A DNA stretch of 17,702 nt from an uncultured Streptococcus sp. Its GTDB lineage: Bacteria; Bacillota; Bacilli; Lactobacillales; Streptococcaceae. Shown piece after piece: positions 1 to 7,594 of this stretch. Position numbers and translations under genes: made by a program. Each line of letters starts with the position of its first letter. Positions within the stretch are counted from its first letter, which is position 1. The stretch spans positions 1 to 17,702 of the forward strand of contig NZ_CALHWC010000195.1 in the NCBI RefSeq assembly GCF_938036805.1, given 5' to 3'. The notes beneath the pieces are model-generated. The model was not told the DNA's origin and did not search any database. It was given only the letters and a program-made list of their open reading frames with translations.

Positions 1-1888
1 TGCCAGGCAAGAGGTCGGTGATATAGCCCAGATCGCCGTTAAAGACATTGCTTTCAGCATCGTTGACCAGATGAATGACCTTGTCCCCTTGCCGGTATTG
101 GCAGTCTGGCGCTTCAAAGACCAGTTGGTCTTTTTCTGATGGATTTATTAAATCTTGCATGAGTTGGTTGATCTGGTCGATTCCTGCGGGTCCTCGGTAC
201 ATAGGAGCCAGGACTTGGACGTCCTGGGCAGGGATGCCACTACGAATGGCAGCGGCTACGATTTTCTTAATCATGTCAGGGATATATTCACTAGTTGCTT
301 CAAAATAGGAACGATCCGCCTTTTTTTCAGTAAAATCAGCTGGCAGAATCCCTTGCTGGATTTGACTGGCCAGGGTAACAATTGTTGAATCTTCTCCTTG
401 CCGGTAGATTTTTGTCAGCTTGGTTTGGGGCAAGATAGGTATTTTTAAAAGATCGGCCAGAACCTGACCTGGACTGACAGACGGAAGCTGGTCAGCATCC
501 CCCACAATGAGGATCTTGCTGTTGGAAGAAATATTGCTAAGTAGTTGATTGGCTAGCCAAGTATCGACCATAGAAAACTCATCCACAATGATGAAATCAG
601 CATCCAAATAGTCATCTAAATGACTGGTATCATCATCTCCAGTCATCCCTAGATGCCGGTGAATAGTAGCACTGGGGAGTCCAGTTAATTCATTCATTCG
701 ACGGGCAGCTCGTCCAGTCGGAGCAGCAAGCAGAATAGGTAATTCCTGTTTCTTAGCTAAATCTAGTTTGTGAAGAGCAGCATAAGTAGCGATGATGCCA
801 TTGATAACGGTCGTTTTACCAGTTCCCGGCCCACCCGTCAGAATAAACACCTTATGATTAATGGCATCGCAGATAGCCTTCTTTTGAATATGGTCATAGC
901 AGATTCCTAAATCTTGCTCGACTTGTTCGATGATACTGTCGAGTTTTGGGGCATCAAAGGTTTCTTGTTTGCCTTTTTCTAGAATCCGAATCAGATTGCT
1001 ACGGATACCTTCCTCGGCGAAATAAAGACTGTTTTCAAAGATTTTTGTCTCAACGTTTTGGATCTTATCTTCTTCGATAAGGTGAGCCAATTCATCCGCT
1101 ACCAAGGCAGGATCAAGTTCAACCTGACGGGCATTCTCCAGCAAATCAATGGTGTGGGATAGCAAGTCACGTGCTTCTATATAAGTATCACCTGTCTCCA
1201 TAGATTGGCTGAAAAGGGTATGAACAAGACCAGCCCGGAAACGCTCTGGAGCATCGCTTTCAATACCAAGTTGCTGGGCCAACTGGTCAGCTATTTTGAA
1301 ACCAATACCTTGAATGTCCTCAACTAGTTGATAAGGATATTTTTGGACAATTTCCAGCGTTTCTTCTTTATAGGTGTCTTGAATCTGCAAGGCAAGTTTA
1401 TTGGGGATGCCATATTCAGCGAGTTTAGAGAGCAACATCTCTGTGCCGTAATTTTGTCTCAGTTTGCTGACGAAGGCTTCCCGATTGACTGCAGAAAGGC
1501 CATTAATACTTACGAGACGGCTAGGATCAGCTAAAATCTGGTCAATCGTATTATCGCCATAGAGGTCTACTATTTTTTGGGCGGTTTTGACACCGATCCC
1601 TTTAAAATGATCGCTAGCAAAATACTTGACCAGGCCCTTACTGGTTGGCTTGGCTCTTTCGTAGCGAGTTACTTTTAGCTGTTCCCCGTATTTGGGATGC
1701 TGAACAAGAGTTCCCCAAAAAGTATAGTCTTGTCCTTCCATGATATCGGCCATGGTTCCGGTCACGATAATCTCAAAATCATCAAATTCTGCATCTGTGT
1801 CCTCGATATCCAGCAACAAAATTCGAAAGAAATTGTTGGGATTTTCAAATATAATGCGTTCGACGGTTCCTGAAAAATAGAATTCCAT
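1..1888 (-). CDS. recD2: ATP-dependent 5'-3' DNA helicase RecD2 (C-terminus outside window)
   Basis: RecD2 is a superfamily 1B helicase that acts in DNA repair and replication-fork maintenance without RecBC partners. Reading down from an ATG at 1886-1888 there is an open frame of 629 codons that leaves the left edge. The N-terminal region carries helix-hairpin-helix-like sequence (KGIGVKTAQKIV near residue 95, and QGIGFKIADQL near 190), as in RecD2 but not in RecD proper. A Walker A motif, GGPGTGKT, covers residues 352-359 (about 812-835), followed by APTGRAARRM and the DEAD-like VDEFSMVD near residue 436. The family is about 780-830 residues long, so roughly the last fifth, with the final helicase motifs, is missing only because the window ends. 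The start is preceded by an AGGATGAG ribosome site. It lies downstream of lepB, separated by a hairpin terminator. Confidence 0.93.
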   Translation of the reverse strand, partial: MEFYFSGTVERIIFENPNNFFRILLLDIEDTDAEFDDFEIIVTGTMADIMEGQDYTFWGTLVQHPKYGEQLKVTRYERAKPTSKGLVKYFASDHFKGIGVKTAQKIVDLYGDNTIDQILADPSRLVSINGLSAVNREAFVSKLRQNYGTEMLLSKLAEYGIPNKLALQIQDTYKEETLEIVQKYPYQLVEDIQGIGFKIADQLAQQLGIESDAPERFRAGLVHTLFSQSMETGDTYIEARDLLSHTIDLLENARQVELDPALVADELAHLIEEDKIQNVETKIFENSLYFAEEGIRSNLIRILEKGKQETFDAPKLDSIIEQVEQDLGICYDHIQKKAICDAINHKVFILTGGPGTGKTTVINGIIATYAALHKLDLAKKQELPILLAAPTGRAARRMNELTGLPSATIHRHLGMTGDDDTSHLDDYLDADFIIVDEFSMVDTWLANQLLSNISSNSKILIVGDADQLPSVSPGQVLADLLKIPILPQTKLTKIYRQGEDSTIVTLASQIQQGILPADFTEKKADRSYFEATSEYIPDMIKKIVAAAIRSGIPAQDVQVLAPMYRGPAGIDQINQLMQDLINPSEKDQLVFEAPDCQYRQGDKVIHLVNDAESNVFNGDLGYITDLLPG

Positions 1889-1902
1889 ATCTCTCATCCT
1901 AG

Positions 1903-1948
1903 AAAAAAAGGCAGACAAGCCAATGAAACCTGCTGTCCTGCCCTTTTT
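1903..1948. terminator. Bidirectional hairpin terminator between lepB and recD2
   Basis: The arms GGCAGACA (1910-1917) and TGTCCTGCC (1934-1942) pair with one bulged base. On the minus strand the hairpin is followed by seven T (plus-strand A run 1903-1909). On the plus strand it is followed by TTTTT at 1944-1948, so it can work in both directions. On the minus strand it ends lepB transcripts only 14 bp before the recD2 start codon. Pairing was judged by eye. Confidence 0.75.
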
Positions 1949-1982
1949 ATTTCTTGATTCTTATTGGCTTAACAAATGGTAC

Positions 1983-2585
1983 TTAGAAGATACCAATCTT
2001 ATTGAGTGGCCAGAAGCGTAATTTTGCTTCTCCTTCAATTTGACTGGCCTTGAAGTTTCCAACTTCTCGGCTATCTCGTGATACGAGTCGGTCATCTCCT
2101 AGAAGGAAATAGTGTCCCTTAGGAACTTCGACAGTGAATGTTGAGTTGCCGAGAGAGTCCTGAGTGAAAGAGTTGGCTTGTTCAGCAATTTGCTGGAACA
2201 TCTTCCGGTAAGAATAAGTCGACTGCAATTTGTCCTTTTTAAATTTAGAAATATATTCTTTTAAGTAAGGCTCATCAGTTTTCTTACCATTGATATAGAG
2301 TTGGTCATTTTCATATTTGATGGTATCACCAGGCATACCAATCACTCGCTTGACAATCCGTTTCTCGTTCCCATTTTCATCTGTTTCTTTAGCAACAACG
2401 ATATCAAAACGGTCGATGGGTAGATAGCGGACTTCGAGTAGATACTCTCCATCAGCAAGGGTCGGGTCCATTGAGTGGCCACTTACCAAAAATGGAGACC
2501 AGAGGAAGAGTCGGGTGAGGAGCAAAGTAGCCATGAAGAGGATGAAAAATCCCCATTCTTTCATAAATTTTTTAAAACTAGACAT
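1983..2585 (-). CDS. lepB: Signal peptidase I
   Basis: This membrane-bound serine protease removes signal peptides from Sec- and Tat-exported proteins on the outer face of the membrane. The 200-residue product has one N-terminal membrane segment (about residues 12-30). It is followed by the catalytic serine box SGHSMDPT with Ser38, and by the lysine box VKRVIGMPGD with the general-base Lys79. The C-terminal box GDDRLVSRDSREVG corresponds to the conserved GDNxxxSxDSR region, with the usual Asn replaced by Asp. Length and single-anchor design fit Gram-positive type I peptidases. The ATG sits 3 bp after the rnhC stop codon and its AGAAAGG ribosome site lies inside the end of rnhC, so the two are almost certainly co-transcribed. 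It would also process the YSIRK-signal adhesin at the right end of the window. Confidence 0.97.
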   Translation of the reverse strand: MSSFKKFMKEWGFFILFMATLLLTRLFLWSPFLVSGHSMDPTLADGEYLLEVRYLPIDRFDIVVAKETDENGNEKRIVKRVIGMPGDTIKYENDQLYINGKKTDEPYLKEYISKFKKDKLQSTYSYRKMFQQIAEQANSFTQDSLGNSTFTVEVPKGHYFLLGDDRLVSRDSREVGNFKASQIEGEAKLRFWPLNKIGIF

Positions 2586-2588
2586 AAC

Positions 2589-3479
2589 TTACCTTTCTAG
2601 TAATTGTTTTGCTTTTTGAGTATTTTTAAAATGTAGTTTAGCGCTTGTTTCAAGACCGGCCATACCATAAGCCTTCAAAATCTGACTGGCCACTTGATCA
2701 CTTTTAGCTCCTGCTCCGCTTGGTAATTGGTAGCCTAATTCCTGGCTCAGAATCTCTAGATTCTCTAAGAAAAGATCGCGGGCTATGATGGAGCTGACAG
2801 CCACAGCTAAGTATTTTCCTTCAGCTTTTTCTTCTAAATGAATCGCCTGACTAACCTGATTTCGCTCTTGCTTGACATAACGCTGGTAATTGGTGCTGCT
2901 AGTGAAGGCATCAATTACGATTTGATCAGGTTTTATTCCTTTTTCTAGCAAGAGATAGATGGCTTGATTGTGAAGAGCAACCTTGACTGAGACAGCATTG
3001 TAACCTGAAGCAATGACTTGGTTGTATTTCTTAGGTGATAAGAGCAGGGCTTGATGGGTGATTTTTTCTTTTAGGATAGGAGCTAACTGGCGAATTTTTT
3101 GATCCGTCAGGGTTTTAGAATCTCCAACACCTAATTTTCTGAGAAAATCCTCCTGTTCTTTAGTGACAAAAGAAGCCACAACAGCTAAACCGCCAAAATA
3201 GGAACCATTACCGACCTCATCCGTTCCTATCATAGCTTGGTAGGCGATTTTCTGCGGAGGCTGAGTGAAATCTGCTGTCTCTTTGAAAAAAAGGGCATAT
3301 TTTTCTGCCTCTTCTCCCTGAAGAAGTAATTTACCAGAAGTATAGACACTGGCTGTTGCTTGCTCCAAACGGAAAAAATAACGGATATAAGGATTTTTAC
3401 TAGAGCTGAGATATTTTTTATATTGCTTAAGAAATGCTTGAATCTCCTGCTCACTCGGTGTTAAGGTGAATTGTCCCAT
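2589..3479 (-). CDS. rnhC: Ribonuclease HIII
   Basis: RNase HIII cleaves the RNA strand of RNA-DNA hybrids and helps remove R-loops and primers. From the ATG at 3477-3479 the protein is 296 residues. It begins MGQFTLTPSEQEI, which matches the N-terminus I recall for streptococcal RNase HIII; a start at 3548 would add 23 residues of unlikely sequence. The N-terminal TBP-like substrate-binding region covers about residues 1-75. The RNase H catalytic core starts at GTDEVGNGSYFGG, with active-site Asp87 and Glu88. Further conserved blocks are GVGDSKTLTD, KYNAVSVKVALHNQA, VIDAFTSS and the C-terminal KLHFKNT. The ribosome site AGAAGG is only one base from this ATG, which is unusually tight. lepB follows directly on the same strand. 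Confidence 0.95.
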   Translation of the reverse strand: MGQFTLTPSEQEIQAFLKQYKKYLSSSKNPYIRYFFRLEQATASVYTSGKLLLQGEEAEKYALFFKETADFTQPPQKIAYQAMIGTDEVGNGSYFGGLAVVASFVTKEQEDFLRKLGVGDSKTLTDQKIRQLAPILKEKITHQALLLSPKKYNQVIASGYNAVSVKVALHNQAIYLLLEKGIKPDQIVIDAFTSSTNYQRYVKQERNQVSQAIHLEEKAEGKYLAVAVSSIIARDLFLENLEILSQELGYQLPSGAGAKSDQVASQILKAYGMAGLETSAKLHFKNTQKAKQLLER

Positions 3480-3486
3480 GCCTTCT

Positions 3487-3515
3487 ATTTTAACATAAAA
3501 AAGAGTAAAGTTGAA
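3487..3515 (-). promoter_or_regulatory. Candidate rnhC promoter next to the start codon
   Basis: On the minus strand an extended -10, TGTTAAAAT, ends at 3487 and has a weak -35 TTCAAC (3510-3515) at 17-bp spacing. The predicted start of transcription is about 3480-3481, essentially at the chosen ATG, which would make a leaderless or near-leaderless mRNA. This is a motif match only. Confidence 0.4.
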
Positions 3516-3583
3516 AAAAAGATTGACGGACTTTTTATCTTCAAGCATATTTTAGAAAAGCAGGATAGAGGGGTGGCCCTGAC

Positions 3584-3624
3584 CTGACAAAAGGCTTGAT
3601 ATTTGGTATAATATAACGAGGTGA
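3584..3624 (+). promoter_or_regulatory. Promoter and ribosome site for zapA
   Basis: CTGACA (3584-3589) and TATAAT (3607-3612) are separated by exactly 17 bp, a near-consensus SigA promoter. The ribosome site GAGGTGA is at 3618-3624, five bases before the zapA ATG. The predicted transcript start falls near 3619, inside the ribosome site, giving a leader of only about 10 nt. Confidence 0.7.
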
Positions 3625-3628
3625 TTTT

Positions 3629-3934
3629 ATGGCAAATTTGAATCGATATAAGTTTACATTTGGAAAGAAGACCATGACTTTAACAACAGGGTTTGATAAT
3701 CTGTTTATGGAGGAAGTCGAAAAGGTCGCGACAGAAAAATACCAAGCAATCAAGGAAAGAATGCCCCAAGCGGATGATGAAACCTTGGCTATTTTGCTTG
3801 CTATTAATAGCCTGTCAACTCAGTTAAATCGTGAAATTGAATTTGATGACAAGGAAAGAGAATTAGAAAGCTTGCGTCGAAAAGCCCTAACTGAAATAAA
3901 AGAAAAATCTTTGCAAACAGAGGGGCCTTTATGA
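3629..3934 (+). CDS. zapA: ZapA-like cell division protein
   Basis: ZapA proteins bind FtsZ and bundle its protofilaments at the division ring. The 101-residue product starts with a beta-rich head (NLNRYKFTFGKKTMTLTTGF), which resembles the ZapA N-terminal domain. A charged helical segment from about residue 30 to 95 follows and is likely the coiled-coil dimerisation region. A helix containing LAILLAINSLSTQLNREIEF matches the usual position of the ZapA central helix. The length is typical. The position between rnhC and a cvpA-like gene matches Bacillus gene order and strengthens the call. The stop codon overlaps the next start (ATGA at 3931-3934), implying translational coupling. Family membership rests on sequence character and gene order, not on an alignment. 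Confidence 0.8.
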   Translation: MANLNRYKFTFGKKTMTLTTGFDNLFMEEVEKVATEKYQAIKERMPQADDETLAILLAINSLSTQLNREIEFDDKERELESLRRKALTEIKEKSLQTEGPL

Positions 3935-4482
3935 TTATTTCACTACTAATTTTACTGATTTTGGCATGGAGTTTCTATATTGGCTACTCTAGAGGGATTG
4001 TCCTTCAGGCTTATTATTTACTATCAGCTATTGTAGCCTTTTTTATCGCTAGTCAATCTTACCAAGGTTTAGCCCGCTTTTTAAGTTTGTGGGTCCCTTA
4101 TTCAAGTGCGACAGAAGGAGCTACAACGTATTATTTTCCTAACAATCAGCTCTTTCATTTAGATAAAGTCTTCTATGCTGGTCTAGCTTTTTTCATCATT
4201 TACACCTTTGTTTATGCGATTGGTCGCTTCATCGGGATTTTTATCCATTTAGTACCTAAAGGGAATACGGATTCTCGTTGGTATAATGTTGCGAGCGGTG
4301 TAATTGCTGTTTTCATTTCCTTATTTGCCATTGAAATGTTCCTAACGGTTTTCGCTACTGTACCACTAGCTTTTATTCAAGATCGCTTAAATCACAGTGG
4401 TTTAGCTAGCTTCATTATTAACCATACCCCAATTACCTCTAGTCTCCTGAAGTATTTTTGGGTTACCAAGGTGATTGGATAA
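3931..4482 (+). CDS. CvpA-like membrane protein
   Basis: This 183-residue integral membrane protein resembles the CvpA family, named after an Escherichia coli gene needed for colicin V production; its role in streptococci is not settled. There are four hydrophobic stretches: about residues 2-18, 24-44, 79-103 and 118-140. The N-terminal pattern SFYIGYSRGIVLQAYYLLS matches the start of CvpA proteins, where a small loop with a Gly and a basic residue lies between the first two segments. The extracellular or cytoplasmic loop at about 45-78 is Ser/Thr rich. It overlaps zapA by 4 bp (ATGA), and a weak hairpin terminator lies before mutS2. It is the equivalent of Bacillus yshB by gene order. Confidence 0.85.
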   Translation: MIISLLILLILAWSFYIGYSRGIVLQAYYLLSAIVAFFIASQSYQGLARFLSLWVPYSSATEGATTYYFPNNQLFHLDKVFYAGLAFFIIYTFVYAIGRFIGIFIHLVPKGNTDSRWYNVASGVIAVFISLFAIEMFLTVFATVPLAFIQDRLNHSGLASFIINHTPITSSLLKYFWVTKVIG

Positions 4483-4484
4483 AA

Positions 4485-4517
4485 GGACTCAGTTGGCCGA
4501 CTAGCTGGGTTCTTTTT
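4485..4517 (+). terminator. Weak hairpin terminator or attenuator before mutS2
   Basis: GGACTCAG (4485-4492) can pair with CTGGGTTC (4505-4512) using two G-U pairs. A small inner AGT/ACT helix is possible in the loop, and five T follow (4513-4517). The stem is imperfect, so partial termination or attenuation is more likely than full termination. Confidence 0.5.
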
Positions 4518-4537
4518 CACTAGAAAAAGATATTATC

Positions 4538-6871
4538 ATGAATACAAAAATATTAGAAACCTTAGAATTTAATAAAATAAAAGACTTGTTCCAAGGCTTT
4601 TTGCAAACGGAGCAGGGAAAGTTGGAATTACAAGTTTTACAGCCGACCACAAAAAAAGAGGCAATTGAGAGAGCCTTTTTAGAAGTTGCAGATATGGAGC
4701 AGATTTTAGTAGAAGATCCGCATTTTCATTTGGCAGCAACCAAGGATATCACTGCTATTAGCAAGCGTTTGGAGCTTGATGGTGACCTGAATATCGAGGA
4801 ATTGCTTGTTTTAAAAAAGGTTTTGCGCGTTTCGCATGACTTGGTTACTTTTTATAATGATTTAGAAAATGTTCGACTTCAAGAATTGAACCGTGTTTTT
4901 GAAAATCTAGTCGATTTCCCTGCTATTCAAGGGAGTCTGTTAGCTGTCAACGACGGGGGCTTTATTGAAAGTTTTGCTAGTGAAGAACTGGGGAGAATTC
5001 GTCGCAAGATCCAAGAGAATGAAAGCAAGGTACGAGATCTTTTGCAAGAAATTCTCAAAAACAAGGGAGACATGCTGGCAGATCAAGTGATGGCCAGCCG
5101 GAATGGCCGCAATGTGCTGCCGGTTAAAAACACCTATCGGAATCGGATTCCAGGAGTGGTGCATGACATTTCTGCTAGTGGAACGACAATTTATATCGAG
5201 CCAAGGGCAGTGGTCAATCTCAATGAGGAAATTTCCAACTACAAGGCGGACGAGCGCTACGAACTCTTGCGAATTTTGCAAGAACTATCTGCTATGATTC
5301 GCCCTCATGCAGCTGAAATTGCCAACAATGCTTGGATTATCGGTCATCTTGACTTGGTGATGGCCAAATTGGCCTTTATGAGAGAACGAGGAGCAGTAGT
5401 GCCAGCCTTATCCGAGACACAAGCCATTCAGTTGCTACAGGTTCGTCATCCCCTGATTGAAAATGCAGTAGCTAATGATTTGCATTTCGGACCTGATTTG
5501 ACAGAGATTGTCATTACTGGACCAAATACCGGTGGTAAGACCATCATGTTGAAGACCTTGGGTCTGGCTCAGATCATGGCCCAATCAGGTCTGCCAATTT
5601 TGGCGGACAAGGGGAGTCGCGTCGGGATTTTCAGTCAGATTTTTGCAGACATTGGTGATGAGCAGTCCATTGAGCAGAGCCTGTCGACTTTCTCCAGTCA
5701 CATGACCAATATCGTCTCTATTTTAGAGCAGGTTGATAGCGAGAGTCTGGTTCTGCTGGATGAGCTGGGAGCTGGAACTGATCCGCAAGAGGGTGCAGCT
5801 CTGGCTATTGCTATCTTGGAAGATTTGCGGCTAAGGCAGATTAAAACCATGGCGACGACCCACTATCCTGAGCTCAAAGCCTATGGGATTGAGACGGACT
5901 GGGTGGAAAATGCCAGCATGGAATTTGATACAGATAGTTTGCGGCCGACCTACCGCTTTATGCAGGGGGTACCTGGCCGCTCTAATGCCTTTGAAATTGC
6001 TAGGCGTTTGGGCTTGTCGGAAGCTATTGTTGGCCATGCCCAAGAGCAGACCAACACAGACAGCGATGTCAATCGGATCATTGAGCGATTGGAAGAACAG
6101 ACGCTGGAAAGCCGCAAGCGCTTGGACAATATCCGCGAGGTGGAACAGGAAAATCTCAAATTTAACCGAGCCCTCAAAAAACTTTACAATGAGTTTAACC
6201 GAGAAAAGGAAACCGAGCTCCATAAGGCACGCTTGGAAGCCCAGGAAATCGTGGATATGGCTTTGTCAGAGAGTGAGAGCATTCTCAAAAATCTCCATGA
6301 TAAGTCCAGTCTCAAACCGCATGAGATTATCGAAGCCAAGGCTCAGCTTAAAAAGTTGGCACCAGAAACGGTTGATTTATCAAAGAATAAGGTGCTCAAG
6401 CAGGCCAAGAAAAATCGGGCGCCCAAGGTGGGAGATGATATCCTAGTCACCAGCTATGGTCAGCGGGGAACCTTGGTCAAGCAGCTCAAGGACGGGCGCT
6501 GGGAAGCCCAGGTCGGTCTGATCAAGATGACTCTAGATGAGCAGGAATTTAATCTTCTCAAGGCTGAAAAGGAACAACAGCCTAAGCGCAAGCAGGTCAA
6601 TGTGGTCAAGCGAACCAATACCAATGGTCCAAGAGCCAGACTGGATCTGCGTGGTAAGCGCTATGAAGAGGCCATGGAAAAGCTTGATGCCTTCATCGAT
6701 CAGGCCCTTCTCAACAACATGGCTCAGGTGGATATTATCCACGGTATAGGAACGGGTGTCATCCGTGAAGGAGTGACAAAATACCTCCGCCGCAACAAGC
6801 ATGTTAAGTCCTTCGGCTATGCCCCGCAAAATGCTGGTGGTAGTGGCGCGACGATTGTCATCTTTAAGTAG
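4538..6871 (+). CDS. mutS2: Endonuclease MutS2
   Basis: MutS2 is a MutS-family ATPase without the mismatch-recognition domain. In Firmicutes it has been linked to suppression of homologous recombination and to rescue of collided ribosomes. The 777-residue product has the family's full length. An N-terminal helical clamp/lever region covers about residues 1-300. The ATPase follows, with Walker A GPNTGGKT at about 328-335 and Walker B LVLLDELGAGTDP near 404-416, plus the switch STFSSHM. A long charged coiled coil lies at about 500-620. A C-terminal Smr nuclease domain begins at RLDLRGKRYEEA near residue 700 and contains HGIGTGVIREGV. The start ATG has no clear Shine-Dalgarno sequence, only AGAAAAAGA. 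All key motifs are intact, so the gene is probably functional. Confidence 0.96.
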   Translation: MNTKILETLEFNKIKDLFQGFLQTEQGKLELQVLQPTTKKEAIERAFLEVADMEQILVEDPHFHLAATKDITAISKRLELDGDLNIEELLVLKKVLRVSHDLVTFYNDLENVRLQELNRVFENLVDFPAIQGSLLAVNDGGFIESFASEELGRIRRKIQENESKVRDLLQEILKNKGDMLADQVMASRNGRNVLPVKNTYRNRIPGVVHDISASGTTIYIEPRAVVNLNEEISNYKADERYELLRILQELSAMIRPHAAEIANNAWIIGHLDLVMAKLAFMRERGAVVPALSETQAIQLLQVRHPLIENAVANDLHFGPDLTEIVITGPNTGGKTIMLKTLGLAQIMAQSGLPILADKGSRVGIFSQIFADIGDEQSIEQSLSTFSSHMTNIVSILEQVDSESLVLLDELGAGTDPQEGAALAIAILEDLRLRQIKTMATTHYPELKAYGIETDWVENASMEFDTDSLRPTYRFMQGVPGRSNAFEIARRLGLSEAIVGHAQEQTNTDSDVNRIIERLEEQTLESRKRLDNIREVEQENLKFNRALKKLYNEFNREKETELHKARLEAQEIVDMALSESESILKNLHDKSSLKPHEIIEAKAQLKKLAPETVDLSKNKVLKQAKKNRAPKVGDDILVTSYGQRGTLVKQLKDGRWEAQVGLIKMTLDEQEFNLLKAEKEQQPKRKQVNVVKRTNTNGPRARLDLRGKRYEEAMEKLDAFIDQALLNNMAQVDIIHGIGTGVIREGVTKYLRRNKHVKSFGYAPQNAGGSGATIVIFK

Positions 6872-6923
6872 AGAAGCATCGGACACTCCGTAGCAAATAT
6901 TTTCTTTTCCTCTATGTTTAGTG

Positions 6924-6960
6924 TACAATATTATCAAAAGTAAGCTATTCAAAGGAGAAG
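6924..6960 (+). promoter_or_regulatory. Candidate trxA promoter and strong ribosome site
   Basis: A -10-like TACAAT is at 6924-6929; no good -35 is visible (TTTCTT at 6901-6906 at 17-bp spacing). The ribosome site AAAGGAGAAG (6951-6960) is strong and well placed before the trxA ATG at 6965. Independent trxA transcription is plausible but read-through from mutS2 is also possible. Confidence 0.45.
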
Positions 6961-6964
6961 ATTT

Positions 6965-7279
6965 ATGGTAGCAGCAGTTACAGATGCGACATTCGCAGAA
7001 GAAACAAAAGACGGACTGGTTCTGATTGATTTTTGGGCAACTTGGTGCGGTCCATGTCGTATGCAGGCGCCTATCTTGGAGCAGTTAGCAGGGGAAGTTC
7101 ATGAAGATGAACTGAAAATCCTTAAAATGGATGTGGATGAAAATCCAAATACCGCTCGCGAATTTGGTATTATGTCCATTCCGACCCTTCTGTTCAAAAA
7201 AGACGGTCAAGTCGTTAAGCAAGTAGCTGGTGTTCATACGAAGGAGCAACTGAAGGCTATTTTGGCAGAATTAAATTAA
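6965..7279 (+). CDS. trxA: Thioredoxin
   Basis: Thioredoxin reduces protein disulfides in the cytoplasm, using electrons passed by thioredoxin reductase from NADPH. The 104-residue product is the standard length. The active site WCGPC covers residues 27-31 with redox cysteines 28 and 31, preceded by the usual DFWATW. The buried Asp is at position 22, the cis-proline is Pro73 in MSIPTL, and the C-terminal GVHTKEQL helix is typical. There are no extra cysteines. It follows mutS2 after about 90 bp, an arrangement also found in Bacillus. The canonical CGPC motif and full length mark this as a main thioredoxin rather than a thioredoxin-like variant. Confidence 0.97.
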   Translation: MVAAVTDATFAEETKDGLVLIDFWATWCGPCRMQAPILEQLAGEVHEDELKILKMDVDENPNTAREFGIMSIPTLLFKKDGQVVKQVAGVHTKEQLKAILAELN

Positions 7280-7283
7280 GAAA

Positions 7284-7298
7284 GAAGCTTTAGGCTTC
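7284..7298 (+). repeat. Small inverted repeat just after trxA
   Basis: GAAGC (7284-7288) and GCTTC (7294-7298) flank a 5-base loop directly behind the trxA stop codon. No T run follows, so it may only protect the mRNA 3' end or be incidental. Confidence 0.3.
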
Positions 7299-7314
7299 GA
7301 TTTAGATTGAAGAC

Positions 7315-7353
7315 AAAGTTCTTAGAACACCAGTTTCTAAGGGCTTTTCTTTG
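7315..7353 (+). terminator. Likely terminator of trxA
   Basis: CTTAGAA (7321-7327) pairs perfectly with TTCTAAG (7335-7341) around a 7-base loop. The stem extends outward through two G-U pairs to AAAG/CTTT, about 13 bp in all. The 3' arm runs into CTTTTCTTT (7344-7352), a suitable U-rich tail. Confidence 0.65.
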
Positions 7354-7399
7354 TGTAAAGTTGCATAAAAGATATAAGAAGAGTTGCGAGGTGTTTTCC

Positions 7400-7594
7400 A
7401 TGTTTTACAAAGAAAAAACAGATTATAATCGTCGCCAATATGGCTTCTATACAATAGACGAATTGCCCCAAAAGATTACTCCCTTTGACAAGTAGAATCA
7501 AGGATTGATTTGGCTCTATATATGACTTGGTTGAAGATACTTGTGGCCCGGTTATAATGGGTCGTAAACCAAAGAAAATCTGATAGGAGATGAG
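7400..7594 (+). pseudogene. Remnant of an IS1182-like transposase N-terminus
   Basis: From the ATG at 7400 the frame reads MFYKEKTDYNRRQYGFYTI and continues DELPQKITPFDK before a stop at 7493-7495. A KTDY-RRQ-GFYTIDEL opening is what I recall for streptococcal IS1182-type transposases. In another frame just downstream (about 7510-7580) the sequence reads GSIYDLVEDTCGPV then MGRKP. This matches the IYDLVED...GRPS block that should follow in the same family. The reading frame is therefore broken by small indels and stops, and everything beyond about 7595 is replaced by a different insertion sequence. The frame can be extended upstream to 7307, but that part runs through the trxA terminator and is unlikely to be coding. 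Family assignment is from memory of motifs and is tentative. Confidence 0.5.

Noticed and set aside
75..388. Plus-strand frames of 77 codons at the left edge
   Set aside because: They lie opposite the conserved recD2 helicase frame and match no family.
3480..3548. Longer RNase HIII start adding 23 residues
   Set aside because: The extra residues do not resemble the family N-terminus and overlap promoter-like sequence; MGQFTLTPSE fits the usual start.
5831..6446. Overlapping frames of 130 and 187 codons inside mutS2
   Set aside because: The mutS2 frame is intact with all motifs; the others are alternate-frame shadows with atypical composition.
7307..7399. N-terminal extension of the IS1182-like fragment as a 62-codon gene
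   Set aside because: The first 31 codons run through the trxA terminator hairpin; homology-like sequence begins only at the ATG at 7400.
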